Below, piece after piece: positions 19,697 to 29,626 of a stretch of 64,000 bases of DNA. Every line of letters starts with the position of its first letter. Position 1 is the first letter of the stretch. The notes beneath the pieces were generated by a model, which was not told the origin of the DNA, searched no databases, and was given only the letters and a program-made list of their open reading frames with translations. Made by a program: the position numbers and the translations under genes. Origin of the DNA: Pycnococcus provasolii (taxonomy: Eukaryota > Chlorophyta > Pseudoscourfieldiophyceae > Pseudoscourfieldiales > Pycnococcaceae); NCBI GenBank assembly GCA_938743325.2, contig OW568863.1:62001-126000 (forward strand), in the 5' to 3' direction.

Positions 19697-20635
19697 CTAT
19701 CGTCGCCTCCCTCTCGTGCGACGTGCTGCTAGGTTTAGGGCTAGGGCACTAGGTGCAGTACTTCTTACGCAGTCCGAACAGTACCACTCGCCCGTCGGTA
19801 CCGTACGCAGACGTGGAACCATGCACCCTATGTGCCAGCCGCGGTCACACCCGTCGCAAAGAACGAGCTCGTGCTCGCGCCCGCCGTCAGCGCACACCTC
19901 GCACCTCAGCTCGTTGAGCGCGGCGGTCAAGAAGAGGCCGTCGTCGCCGTCGTCGCCGAGCTTCGGCAGCTTCAACGGCGGAAGAGGCAAGTCGTTGCTC
20001 AGACTTTTCACCTCGGCGCGGCATACGGGGCAACTCCGTCGGCTGCTCAGCCAGCGCAGAACGCAGCTCGTGTGGTACGTGTGTCCGCACGGCACAAGAG
20101 AGACGGTGTGCGGTTTGCTCGTCCTGTGGCTTTTCTGCGTATTCGACATAACCTGCAGACACACGGCGCACGTGGCTTTCGACGTCGACGGCTTGCCCTG
20201 TTCTCTGACCGCCGCCGCCCCTTCGTCTGCTCGGCAGCTGTCGTCGTCGCCGCCGCCGCCTCCGCCGCGCGCACGTTTCAACTTCGGCGTGGTTGGCGTC
20301 AACACACCCTCGCGCTCATCCATTTTCCGCAGCTTCTTTTCTTCGTGTTCGTGCCTCTTTGCCACAGTCGCTTCGTTAGCCGTCGCGACTCTCTCGAGCC
20401 AGCCGTTGATGTACCGCTCATCCCCGGCGTTCGCGTCATCGTCGTCCCCCACCGTGGCGAGTCTAACCGCGAGTCCTCCTCCCGCGACGGCGGCACCTAC
20501 GTTGTTCGCTCCTCCAATACCGTCGTGTTCGCTCACGTCTCTCCGTTGTCGTTCGAAGAGGTTGGAGTAGAGCGCGTCGAACTGCGCCTTGATGACGTCG
20601 GGCGCGACGTCAAGGCCGTCGACAACTTCCGTCAT
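19697..20635 (-). CDS. RING-H2 plus PHD finger protein (putative E3 ligase / chromatin reader)
   Basis: About 312 residues run from the Met at 20635. The N-terminal half is charged and partly coiled (KRHEHEEKKLRKMDERE). A RING-H2 follows, with CAVCLQVM, PCGHTYHTSC and CPVC giving the C-H-H-C cross-brace. Then comes a PHD finger with CEVCADGG, LVLCDGCDRGWHIGC and GEWYCSDC. The order suggests a nuclear E3 ubiquitin ligase that reads a histone tail. The last 25 codons after YCSDC are Ala/Arg-rich and begin at a good donor-like GTAAGAAGT next to a TTTAGGG-like tract (19730-19745). The true C-terminus may therefore be spliced differently. Confidence 0.75.
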   Translation of the reverse strand: MTEVVDGLDVAPDVIKAQFDALYSNLFERQRRDVSEHDGIGGANNVGAAVAGGGLAVRLATVGDDDDANAGDERYINGWLERVATANEATVAKRHEHEEKKLRKMDEREGVLTPTTPKLKRARGGGGGGDDDSCRADEGAAAVREQGKPSTSKATCAVCLQVMSNTQKSHRTSKPHTVSLVPCGHTYHTSCVLRWLSSRRSCPVCRAEVKSLSNDLPLPPLKLPKLGDDGDDGLFLTAALNELRCEVCADGGREHELVLCDGCDRGWHIGCMVPRLRTVPTGEWYCSDCVRSTAPSALALNLAARRTRGRRR

Positions 20636-21034
20636 TCGGTGATGGGGAGGGGGGGACGACGAGAGAACGGGGGGAGGAGGGGGAGAGGGACCGGAAAACA
20701 GGAGGCGATGCAGGAGAGGGAAGGGGAACCGCAGAGAGAACTCTCCCGCCTTGATCAGAGGAAGAAATTGTGGGAGTCTCGGCGCGCGCAATCGACATGA
20801 TAATGCGTCCAAGCACGGATTCCCCTGGGCAACGACCAAAGAGGGAAAAAAGGTCGCCCTCCCTCCCTCCCCCTCCCTCCCTTCCCTGGCCAGTCTTTGG
20901 CTGTCCTCTTTCCCCTCCTGCTTCCTCAACGACAACGGGTGTAACGTCCCCCCCCGTTCTCCTTCTCTCTCAGCAGAAGCACAGCACCAACGACCTAAGC
21001 TCAGCTTAAGCTAAGCTAACCACAAAACCTGTCT
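20636..21034. other. gap of about 400 bp with low-complexity pyrimidine tracts
   Basis: This gap holds the promoter of the minus-strand RING/PHD gene and nothing that extends the crotonase fragment to its right. CCCTCCCT and GGGGAGG runs dominate. AAGCTAAGCTAACC at 20999-21020 looks like a branch-site cluster, but no usable AG lies between it and the next coding sequence. Confidence 0.5.
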
Positions 21035-21244
21035 ATGCCCGCCGTCGCTCTTGCAAAACGTGCCATAGACGCCGCAGACGCATTCGTCGCCCTAGACGAT
21101 GGGCTGAAGTTGGAGAGGAGTCTCTTCTACGACACGTTCGATCTCGACGACAGAAGGGAGGGCATGGCAGCCTTCTGCGAGAAGAGGAAGGCTACGTTCA
21201 CCGACTCTGCCGCGGCGCATGCTAACAGCAGCTCCACTGCCTAA
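21035..21244 (+). pseudogene. orphan C-terminus of mitochondrial-type enoyl-CoA hydratase (ECHS1-like)
   Basis: The 69 residues match the last 55-60 residues of short-chain enoyl-CoA hydratase: AVALAKRAIDAAD, then LFYDTFDLDDRREGM and AAFCEKRKATF, the helix-rich tail that closes the crotonase active site in the hexamer. The catalytic part (two Glu residues and the CoA oxyanion hole) is entirely absent upstream. It starts with an in-frame ATG, has its own stop, and shows no frame damage. It could be a recent partial duplication or a last exon whose partners were lost. Confidence 0.6.
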
Positions 21245-21423
21245 GAAAATCAATTTGTAAACTCCCGAGATCAAGGTTCACTCCCAAAATTCAGGATGCC
21301 AACAACGACAAAACAATGGTTGTGTGGGTGAATGGAAATGGACGACCGTTGGACGAAGTAAAATCTCCATTCCATTACTGAATGAATGAGCAAATCGCAT
21401 TCTCAAGCATTAGCACAAGAAGC

Positions 21424-23773
21424 TTACGCTGCGGCAGTCTGTGTCTTGATGACCTCAGCCTGGACGTGCGGCGGGCACACCTCGTAGCGGTCGAGCTCCA
21501 TCGTGTACGACGCGCGGCCCTTTGACATGCCGCGCAGCGTGCTGACGTACTGGAACATCTCAGACAGAGGCACGCTCGCCTGAACAGTCTTCAAGCCACC
21601 GGGACGCTCTCCGAGCTTGTCCACCAAGCCGCGTCGCGAGTTCAGGTCGCCAATCACGTCGCCCATGCTCTCCTCCGGTGTGATCACCTCCACCTTCATG
21701 ATCGGCTCCGTCAGCTGCGGTCCCGCGCCGAGAACGCCCTCCTTGAAGGCGTTGCGCGCCGCAATCTCGAATGCAAGCACGCTCGAGTCAACGTCGTGGT
21801 AGCTTCCGTCGAACAGCGTCGCGCGCATGTCGCAGACGGGGAACCCTGCAATTGGGCCAGAGTCCATGCAGGACTCGAGTCCCTTCGCCACGCCGGGGAT
21901 GTACTCCTTCGGCACAACACCACCCTTGATGTCCGAGACGAACTCGAAGCCCAAGCCAGGCTCGAGCGGCTCGAAGCGAACCCTGATGTCCGCGAACTGT
22001 CCGCTTCCTCCGCTCTGCTTCTTGTGCGTGTAGCGCACCTCGTGTGTCTTGCTGATTGCCTCGCGGTAGTTCACCTGCGGCTCGCCGACGTTGCACTCAA
22101 CCTTGAACTCGCGCTTGAGGCGGTCGACGATAATCTCGAGGTGAAGCTCGCCCATTCCTGCAATAACCGTCTGGCCAGTCTGGTCGTCGCGCGCGTACGT
22201 GAACGACGGATCCTCCGCCGCGAGCTTGTTGAGTCCCATGCCCATTTTGTCGAGGTCAGCCTTCGTCTTAGGCTCGATAGAAACCTTGATGACAGGCTCG
22301 GGGAAGTCCATGCGCTCGAGCACCATCGGCGCGCTCGCATCGCAGAGCGTGTCTCCCGTTGTGGTGTCCTTCAGGCCGACGACGGCGATGATGTCGCCCG
22401 CGCGCGCCATCTTGCGCTCCTCGCGATCCTTGGCGTGCATCTCGAGAATGCGTCCGATGCGCTCGCGCTTGCCCTTCACGTTGTTCAGCACGCTCGTGCC
22501 AGCAGCCACCTGGCCGCTGTACACGCGGCAGAAGGTGAGCACTCCCACGTAGGGATCCGTCATAATCTTGAAGGCGAGCGCGGCAAACGGCTCCTCGTCG
22601 TCAGCCTTGCGAGTCACCTTCTCGTCGCTGTCGGGCGACTTGAAGCCCTCGTTGTCGGGCAGGTCGACCGGGCTGGGCAGGTAGTCAACGACGGCGTCGA
22701 GCAGAGGCTGCACACCCTTGTTCTTGAAAGCCGAGCCGCAGAGCATGGGAACGAAGTCGTTCGCAAGCGTTCCCTTGCGGATGAGCGCCTTGAGCTCGTC
22801 GAGTGACGGCTCCTCGCCCTCGAAGTACTTCTCCATCGCAGCCTCGTCCTGCTCGACGACAATCTCGATGAGCTTCTCGCGCCACTCCTGCGCCTGCTCT
22901 TGCAGGTCGTCGCGAATGTCCACCACATCGAAGGCAGCACCGAGCTCCTCACCCTGGTTCCAGACGATTTCCTTCATCTGCACGAGGTCGATGACGCCCT
23001 CGAACTCCTCCTCCGCGCCAATGGGAAGCGTCAAAGGCAGGGGCACGCATCCGAGCATGTCCTCCACCATGTCACGGCATCGGAAGAAGTTGGCGCCCAT
23101 GCGGTCCATCTTGTTGACGAAAAGCATGCGCGGGACGCCGTACTTGTCCGCCTGGCGCCACACAGTCTCCGACTGCGGCTCGACGCCGGCGACGCTGTCA
23201 AGGCAGCACACGGCGCCGTCGAGCACGCGGAGGGCACGCTCCACCTCGAGTGTGAAGTCGACGTGCCCAGGCGTGTCGATGATGTTGATGCGGTGGTCTT
23301 TCCACGCGCACGTCGTCGCGGCGGACGTGATTGTGATACCGCGTTCCTGCTCCTGCTCCATCCAGTCCATGGTGGCGCCACCCTCGTGCACCTCCCCGAT
23401 CTTGTACGACTTTCCCGTGTAGTACAGGATGCGCTCCGTGGTGGTTGTCTTCCCGGCGTCAATGTGCGCCATGATACCGATGTTGCGATACTTTTCAAGC
23501 GGCACGATACGCTTCTCATCTGGAAAGGAAAATTAAAGTTGAAGTGAACATAGTTGTGAATGTGAGTGAAAAGGAGAAAGGCTTTCTTTCAATGATGTGG
23601 GGGGGCAAAAGTCATTATTGTCATCCTGATGACAGAAACGAAGACGCACCTGCTTCATCCGCCGCACGCACCGCGGTATGTCGGCGAGGCACACGCGAAG
23701 GCGTGGTGGAGGAGGCACGGCGCGGTGCCACCTTCTGGTGCACGTTGAGTGAGCGCGAGTGGGCGAGGGACAT
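21424..23773 (-). CDS. plastid elongation factor G (cpEF-G), two exons
   Basis: Exon 1 is 23773-23650 (transit peptide [19 protein letters not shown]...ADEA) and exon 2 is 23519-21424, separated by a 130-bp intron (GTGCG donor, TTTCCAG acceptor). The mature part begins [18 protein letters not shown]. The GTPase motifs are AHIDAGKTT (P loop), [10 protein letters not shown] (switch I), DTPGHVDF and NKMD. Domains II-V follow with the expected GMGELHLEI, and the end is [17 protein letters not shown]. Total length is about 739 residues, full size. It translocates tRNA and mRNA on 70S ribosomes. Similarity of [15 protein letters not shown] and the exon-1 leader to plant chloroplast EF-G (SCO1) argues for the plastid form over the mitochondrial one. 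Confidence 0.93.
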
Positions 23774-24224
23774 GGCAGCAAAGTAATGAGAGGAGAGGAG
23801 AGATCCCCACGAGGGGGGGGGACGAGAAGGATATGTGGCGCCTGGGGCTTCTTCCCCCGGCGGCAGCGCTTTTGCGGAATCCGCACGACTGGCTGCGAGG
23901 TGCAAGGGGGCAACATCGTGGGGCGGAGAGCAGAGGGAGAAGGAGGCTGAGGAGAGGAGAGGAGAGGTCCCCTACACGAGGTGTCGGGAGGGAGAAGTGA
24001 AAAAGCCCAGAGTCCCTCGTTCTCGACCAGGAATCCCAAGGCGAAGAATCCCCTCTGAGATTCTTGGAGAGCCAAGGGTTGTGGATAGGGTAAAGTGTAA
24101 CATTCGACGGATGCCTCGCATTGCATTCGGGGTTTGTGCTGTTCCTTGCTTCTCTGCCACCTGGCTGTTTGTTTCGTTTCTTACACCTGTAGGTGTACTC
24201 TCATGTCGCAGTAGGCGTACTGGG
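23774..24224. promoter_or_regulatory. divergent promoter region between cpEF-G and the amidase
   Basis: This 450-bp region lies between head-to-head genes. It contains GAGAGGAGAG and GGGGGGG purine tracts and no recognisable TATA box. The amidase frame stays open through most of it (an in-frame ATG at 24111), so part may be translated. Confidence 0.35.
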
Positions 24225-25670
24225 ATGAACCCAGGTCGCACGCGATTAGGGTCGCGCCTCGTACTCACAGGTGCCGCACGCAACAACACAAGAACGCACG
24301 CCTGTTTCACGCTTGCTCGCACGACGTACCGCGCAATGGCCACTGCAGCTGCCGCCACAAACAGGTCGTCGGCTGACAGCGCAACGTACTCCGAAGAAGC
24401 GCTACACGTGCCTACCCAGAACAACGAAGGGTATCTCGCCAACCTCTCGTTCGCCGTCAAAGACTGCTTCGACGTCAAGGGAGCTCCCACGGGGTTCGGA
24501 AACCCGACGTGGCTCGCGACGCACGCGGAATGTCCGCAGACGCACGCCGATGCCGTGCGCATCCTGCTATCAGCTGGCGCGTGCATTGACGGAAAAACGC
24601 ACATGGACGAGCTCGCGTACTCGCTCAACGGAGAGAACGCGCACTACGGAACGCCAGTCAACGTCGCGGCGCCCGCACGCATACCCGGAGGGTCGAGCAG
24701 CGGAAGTGCAACGGCGGCGGCGCGTGGGGACGTCAGCTTTGCGCTCGGAACGGATACGGGAGGCTCCGTGCGCACTCCGGCGGCGTACCAGGGAATCTTC
24801 GGACTCAGACCCACGCACGGACGCGTGAGCTTGGCAGGATGTCGCCCACTCGCACCGTCGTTCGACACGCCGGGCATACTCGCGAAGGACTTTCGGACGT
24901 TCCACGCGGCGAGCTTGTGCCTGATTGGCTGTGAAAAAGACGAGGTGGTGCGCGAACTGTCCGCCTCCGACGACGACGAGCAGATGCTGCCGCCGCTCGT
25001 CTGGGTGACCGACGCGTTTGACATGCTGTGCTCACGCGAGACGCAGGACACGATTGTGCGCACGCTCGCCGACGCTGGCATCGTCATCAGTGACAAAAGA
25101 CCGCTGCTTGACGAATCAAGCCTCACGACGTGGGACGACGCGCTGAGCGCGTTTCGACATCTCCAGGCGATGGAGATCTGGGAGGAGCACGGTGCATGGA
25201 TTGAAGAGAATCAGCCAAACTTTGGGCCAGGCACGAGCGATCGGTTTGCGATGGCGCGCGACATGCACGCGGAGCTCGCGACATCCGAGGGTGTCAGTCG
25301 GAAGGCGGCGTCGCAGGCGGCGCGCGACGCAATGACAGAGGCTGTGAAGCGCCTCGTACCCGCGGGAGGCGCGATTGTGATTCCGACCGCACCTGGACCT
25401 GCGCCTTTGAAGGCGACGCCGCCTGACGCACTCAACGCATTCCGCAACGACGTGCTCAAGCTGACGATGGTGTGCGGTCTCTCGCGTGCGCCGCAGGTGA
25501 CGTTGCCCGCCGGCCTGACGTGCGAGGCAAACGGGCCACCTGGCTTCCCCGGTGAGCAGCACGGGGAGGCGCCCGTCGGCGTGAGCGTGATCGGCGCGCC
25601 AGGTGACGACGTTGCGCTGCTTCGCGTCGCGTCGAAGATCGCTCAAAAGATCGCTCTTTCATTAAAGTAG
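24225..25670 (+). CDS. amidase-signature hydrolase, AMI1-like (indole-3-acetamide hydrolase family)
   Basis: From the Met at 24225 the protein has about 481 residues, with an Arg/Thr/Ala-rich leader before MATAAAATNRSS that could target an organelle. Starting at the ATG at 24336 would remove the leader. The Ser-cisSer-Lys triad is complete: Lys in SFAVKDCFDVKG, Ser in IPGGSSSGSA and the nucleophile Ser in GTDTGGSVRTPAAY. Adjacent MDELAYSLNGENAHYGTP and FGLRPTHGRVS resemble plant AMI1 and Toc64 more than GatA. AMI1 hydrolyses indole-3-acetamide to auxin in plants; substrate use here is not known. There are no TPR repeats, so it is not Toc64. Single exon. Confidence 0.85.
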   Translation: MNPGRTRLGSRLVLTGAARNNTRTHACFTLARTTYRAMATAAAATNRSSADSATYSEEALHVPTQNNEGYLANLSFAVKDCFDVKGAPTGFGNPTWLATHAECPQTHADAVRILLSAGACIDGKTHMDELAYSLNGENAHYGTPVNVAAPARIPGGSSSGSATAAARGDVSFALGTDTGGSVRTPAAYQGIFGLRPTHGRVSLAGCRPLAPSFDTPGILAKDFRTFHAASLCLIGCEKDEVVRELSASDDDEQMLPPLVWVTDAFDMLCSRETQDTIVRTLADAGIVISDKRPLLDESSLTTWDDALSAFRHLQAMEIWEEHGAWIEENQPNFGPGTSDRFAMARDMHAELATSEGVSRKAASQAARDAMTEAVKRLVPAGGAIVIPTAPGPAPLKATPPDALNAFRNDVLKLTMVCGLSRAPQVTLPAGLTCEANGPPGFPGEQHGEAPVGVSVIGAPGDDVALLRVASKIAQKIALSLK

Positions 25671-25733
25671 AACAACGGTTAGGATAGTCGATAGTCTATC
25701 CATAGACCATAGGGTAGGAAGGTGGGGAAGGTA

Positions 25734-25742
25734 CATACTGCA
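25734..25742. repeat. target-site duplication, left copy
   Basis: CATACTGCA directly abuts the left TIR. The identical 9-mer at 29972-29980 abuts the right TIR in the same orientation. Confidence 0.8.
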
Positions 25743-26087
25743 GAGAGGGGGATAATGGCGGAATGATCACAGTGGTAGTGGTGCAAGACCAACACCGGGT
25801 CCCCAGAATAACGGGAAAATTACTACCGAAAATTTACTGGTGCATTTACTGGTGCAGACTAAATCGCCCGTTATATCAGGAGAGTATTTCTTGGAAGCAC
25901 GACCTGAGTGCGCGTACTCTCGTACCGGTTTGGTGGAGGGCCGACCTATCGCCCCGTTGTTCCCCGCCGACCTAACGCCCCGTTGTGGAGAGGTCCTCCT
26001 GGTTTTTTCGCCACCTCCAGGAGCCTCCTGGAGGTAGCGAAAAAACGGCCATCTCCGCCATCGCCATCACCACTCACCGCCCTTCAA
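25743..26087 (+). repeat. left 345-bp terminal inverted repeat
   Basis: This is the reverse complement of 29627-29971 with a single mismatch (GTGCGCG versus GTGCCCG near 25911). It contains a 43-nt palindrome at 26003-26045, with arms TTTTTTCGC and ACCTCCAGGAG and their complements and one mismatched pair. Homology stops abruptly after CCCTTCAA. The frame it encodes is not a recognisable protein. Confidence 0.92.
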
Positions 26088-26294
26088 TACTCCCCTCCTT
26101 CGCTTGTCTGACAGGCACCTGGGGCAACGCCCTCCTGCACAATCAAACGGGCAAGAGCCGCGGCCGCGGCCATGTCGTCGTCGTCGTCGTCGTCGTCGTC
26201 GCTCAGGTCAGCAAGGAGGTCGCGTGCCCTTGCCGATAGCTCAGCGCGATGACGTGGTGATGAGGGCGGTGAAGCAAGAAGAGGCACGACGACG

Positions 26295-26790
26295 GTGTAC
26301 CCCTCGGCGGCGGTCTCCATCCCCCCGATGTCTCCGTCGGTGACCGTCTCGCGCCTCGCCGTGGGCGCGGGCTTCGTGTGCGTGTCGGCATCAGACGACT
26401 CGGCGCGCTGCGCGGGAACGACCCAAGCGTCCGTCGGTCTGATCAGCCCCAACGCCTTCACCACCGTCGTCGACGGCGGCGTGTGGACGAGCGCGACGTG
26501 CGCGACGCCGACGCCGTCGCCCCCTCCTCCCTCCCCCGCTCCGTCACCCCCGCCTCCGCCGCCTCCGCCGCTGCTCGTCGCATCATCGGGCGCCGCGCGC
26601 GCTCGTCGGAGCTCGAGCCTCGAGCCGTTCTGGACGTGGTTCGCCGTCGCGGTGCTCGCGTGGGCGGGACTGAGCGTGTGCGTCTTTGGCGCGCTGGCAG
26701 CGCGACGGCAGCGGCGCGAAGTTGTGCGTGGGCGGGACTGAGCGTGTGTGTCTTTGGCGCGCTGGCAGCGCGACGGCGGCGGCGCGAAGT
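26295..26790 (+). pseudogene. captured fragment: RCC1-like repeat, Pro-rich hinge and membrane helix
   Basis: The frame starts inside a domain with RLAVGAGFVCVSASDDSARC, which resembles an RCC1-type blade ('V-GAxHxC-xxDGxVxCWG'). It passes through an SPPPPSPAPSPPPPPPPP hinge and ends in a membrane helix (FWTWFAVAVLAWAGLSVCV) with a basic cytosolic tail. A 67-bp tandem duplication (copies starting at 26658 and 26725) repeats the end of the helix and tail in a shifted frame. There is no proper start codon; the 5' portion was not captured or is lost. Confidence 0.5.
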
Positions 26791-26854
26791 CGTGTACGCG
26801 GTTTTATGATAAGAAATACTCATGTTACAACAGCGCGCGCCGCGAGCGACGCAC

Positions 26855-27793
26855 TCACACGGCGAGCGCGCCCGTCACGGCGAGCGTGTCGAGCATATCG
26901 GGCGTGGCCGTCCAGAGCGGGCAGTCGGTCGTGTCCACCTCCAGACAGCTCGAATATGGCGAGCGCATGAGGTCGAGCGTCGTTTCGCACTCTTTTTCGT
27001 CCTTCTCGCGCGCGGCCCACCAGCGCGCGACCGCCGCCGCGCCGGTGGGCGCCTTGCGCGCAAACTCTGCGTTGCGCGGCGAGACGCGCGCGCCCTTTGC
27101 GGCGCCCAGGGCGCGCCTGAGAACCACCTCTCGCTCGGCGCCGTCGCCGACGCCGTTTGCGCACGCTCGCTGCATCTCGGCCAGCGCCGCCATCGACGTC
27201 TCCCTCTCCGGCTCGAAGTGGCCGACGTTCATCTTCCATAGCGGCGCCAGCGTCTTCATGACGTCCTCCCACCGCAAGTCCGTCAGACGCTTGGCAAAGA
27301 GCTCGGCCGAAACGTCGGCCTCGTCGCGTTTCGCCGCAAAGTGAAACACGACCCGCCGCACCGTCACGGCGTCCATCATGACGTACACCTTGGTCTGATC
27401 GCGGCACACCGACCACATGGCCGTCGGCGTCAGCACCCCGCCGCGCTTGAGGCGGCGCATGGTGTGCACGGCGTCGAGCACGGACGTTTCGCGCGCCTCG
27501 TCCTCGTACACGACGCACTCTATCACGCGGCACGTCTCGCGCACGTCGCGCGCGGACGCGCAGCGGCCGGTGAGCGCGACGAGCTCCGCCACCTCGGCGG
27601 GCGCGACGCCGCTCGGGCGCAGACGCTGTCACGCTGCCGCACGCCGCTGACGCGCTTGGGCGGCGCACGCGCCCAAGATGCTGGGTGCATCGTGAGGCGG
27701 CAGCGCTTGTGCCGGGGCAGGTGCGCGCGGGGCAACCGGCTCGCCGAGAAGACGCGCCATTGCGTCGTTGTACTGCCACGTCATATCCGGCAT
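26855..27793 (-). pseudogene. captured gene fragment of unknown family
   Basis: The minus strand reads MPDMTWQYNDAMARLLGEP from 27793. After one frame change near 27625 it continues as VAPAEVAELVALTGRCASA through RGGVLTPTAMWSVCRDQTKV, FAAKRDEADVSAELFAKRL and CLEVDTTDCPLWT to 26855. Composition is coding-like (many conserved-looking hydrophobic and charged helices), but I recognise no domain. It is not a transposase that I can identify. Confidence 0.45.
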
Positions 27794-27817
27794 CGTCGGT
27801 GAAGGTGGTGGAAGAGG

Positions 27818-27910
27818 TTGAGACGGCTGTGCAAGGGAACGCGGCAGCGGCGGAGGAGGAGGCGGAGCAGATTGACGCTGCTTGACCCGGAGGAGGCGGC
27901 GGAGCAGATT

Positions 27911-27941
<31 letters not shown>

Positions 27942-28546
27942 AGATTGACCTCGCGTCGGACGCGTCGTTCTCGTGCGGATCGTGGGTGTGCACGCAGGGA
28001 GGCTGGGACAGCCCCAACCACAAAAAAACCACCGAGTGGTTCGTCGTGCTCAGTGGTGCGCGCGCGGTGACCGACCCGGACGGCACGAGGCACGACTTCC
28101 GGGCGGGCGACGTCGTCGTGCTGTCAAAGGGCTGGTACGGACGTTGGGACATCACCGAGCAGATTCACAATGTATGGATCAACGACGCGCACGACGATAT
28201 TCCTGGCGCGTCCACGACGCCTGTGGTGGCGTCGCTCGCTAGTTTCGCGCCGCACATGCTCGAACGCGCAGGCACATCGCCCGAGCGCCTCGCACGTACG
28301 TTTCTTGACAACGGGCGTACGCGTGCCGGATTCTCGTCGTGCGCGCCTGGGAGCTTCCCGGGAGGTAAGGGCAAGACCGCGGAGTGCGTGCACATTATTT
28401 GCGGAACGGTATTTCTGACGAACGAAGACGGGTATGCACGGCGCAATTGTGCCAGCGACACCGTCGTGCTTGCTGATGGGTGGACCGGCAGGTGGGACGT
28501 CGTGGAGAGGACCGACGCAGTGTGGGCGAGCGTCACGCCGCCGTAA
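27818..28546 (+). pseudogene. captured double cupin (Cupin_3 / DUF861-like) gene
   Basis: After an Ala/Glu-rich leader with repeated AEQIDAA, two cupin domains are visible. The first has GGWDSPNHKKTTEWFVVLSG, TDPDGTRHDFRAGDVVVL and GWYGRWDITEQIHNVWI. The second has PGSFPGGKGKTAECVHIICG, DTVVLADGWTGRWDV and TDAVWASV. The pattern 'E-WFVLSG...F-AGDxVVLxxGWxGxWDxxE' is that of Cupin_3 proteins such as ureidoglycolate-type or EutQ-like sugar binders. Canonical metal His residues are largely replaced. The leader changes frame near 27880 and the start is unclear. The two-domain body is intact and could be translated. It overlaps the antisense 5' end of the neighbouring fragment. Confidence 0.55.
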
Positions 28547-28613
28547 GAAATGACTAATCTGTGTTGCTAAACTAAATTTTGATAGTGCACACGTTACATT
28601 CAATATTACAGAT

Positions 28614-29508
28614 TTACCTAATCAATGCATCCCAAACAGTGTTTTGTCTATCCGAAAAGCACAGCGCCGTCTCCGCGTCGATATTACGAATGTGCTGCGA
28701 CACGTCCTTTTCCGAGAAGCCGTGCGTGACGAGTTGAAGCTTTTGCGGTGGTGTCGACCCGATCTCGTACAGGCACCACAACCTCGTCAACGTAATGACG
28801 CGATCTTTATCCAGCACGACGAGTGTTGCGCGAGACGTCGCTATCGTACCAGCGAGCGTGCGGCCGTCGTCGAGCTCTTTCCTGGCTGAAGATACGCCAC
28901 CCGTATCGTCCTAGTTGATGGCGAAAATGTAAGCCACACGTATCGTTTTGAGCAGCGCCTGCGAGTGCCCCTTTCACACTTTCCACGAGGTCGACAAAAG
29001 TGCTTCCCCACGCGTGCGAAATGAAGTACGTCGGCGCGCCAACAGGAAGATTCTCGGCTTGCGCGTAGCTCATGTGCTCTTTGCGTGCAAGCGAACGCAC
29101 GAAGCACTCGACGATATCCGTCGTGTACATCTGCTCGAACGGGATCTCGCGGTACTGCACCGGAACCGGCTTGCCACTCATTAACTTTTCAGCCGCGCGT
29201 CGCTTGTCGCGGTGCATCTCTATGTTGTCAGACGTCACGATCAAGCTCGTATCCTTTCCACCACCATCCTCCTCAGCCATGAACTCCTTGTTAACCTCCC
29301 AGCTGTGCGTCGTTCCGGCGTGCGCCTTAACAAACTCTGCAAGCCAAGCGAGCGACACCGCGCGGCTCACGGGCGACTCGGACGAATATTCGGCCTGAGT
29401 CTTCCCATCATCGACGTCTTGCCTCGTTGGCTTGACTGTCAGCACTGTCGTCGGCCAGAGTTCTTCCTTGCGCGCCGTTGATGTTGCCGTCGACGCCCCG
29501 CACCCCAT
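28614..29508 (-). pseudogene. captured 'YFISHAW' family protein with an N-myristoylation leader
   Basis: The frame starts MGCGASTATSTARKE, a strong N-myristoylation and palmitoylation signal. It leads to PTYFISHAWGSTFVDLVESV, a signature seen in large families of algal and oomycete proteins related to heterokaryon-incompatibility/TIR-like folds. It continues after a frame change as YIFAIN, a TAG (28913-28911) where the family has Gln, DDTGG, LAGTIATSRATLVVLDKD, LTRLWCLYEIG and the end at 28614. Both changes indicate a non-functional copy. The natural role of the family is unclear, possibly signalling at membranes. Confidence 0.6.
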
Positions 29509-29626
29509 GGCCGGTCCCGTATGTCACTTGTGAGAGCGATGGCCGGTGGTGATGGCGGTTGCAGAGTTTTTGGTCGTTCGGGACGATGCACCGTTGAGTC
29601 ACTCTCACACATCGAACATTGTAAAG

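Noticed and set aside
26855-27793. MULE transposase inside the element
   Set aside because: I looked for the DDE region and a C2HC/SWIM-type zinc finger and saw neither. The fragment remains an unknown family.
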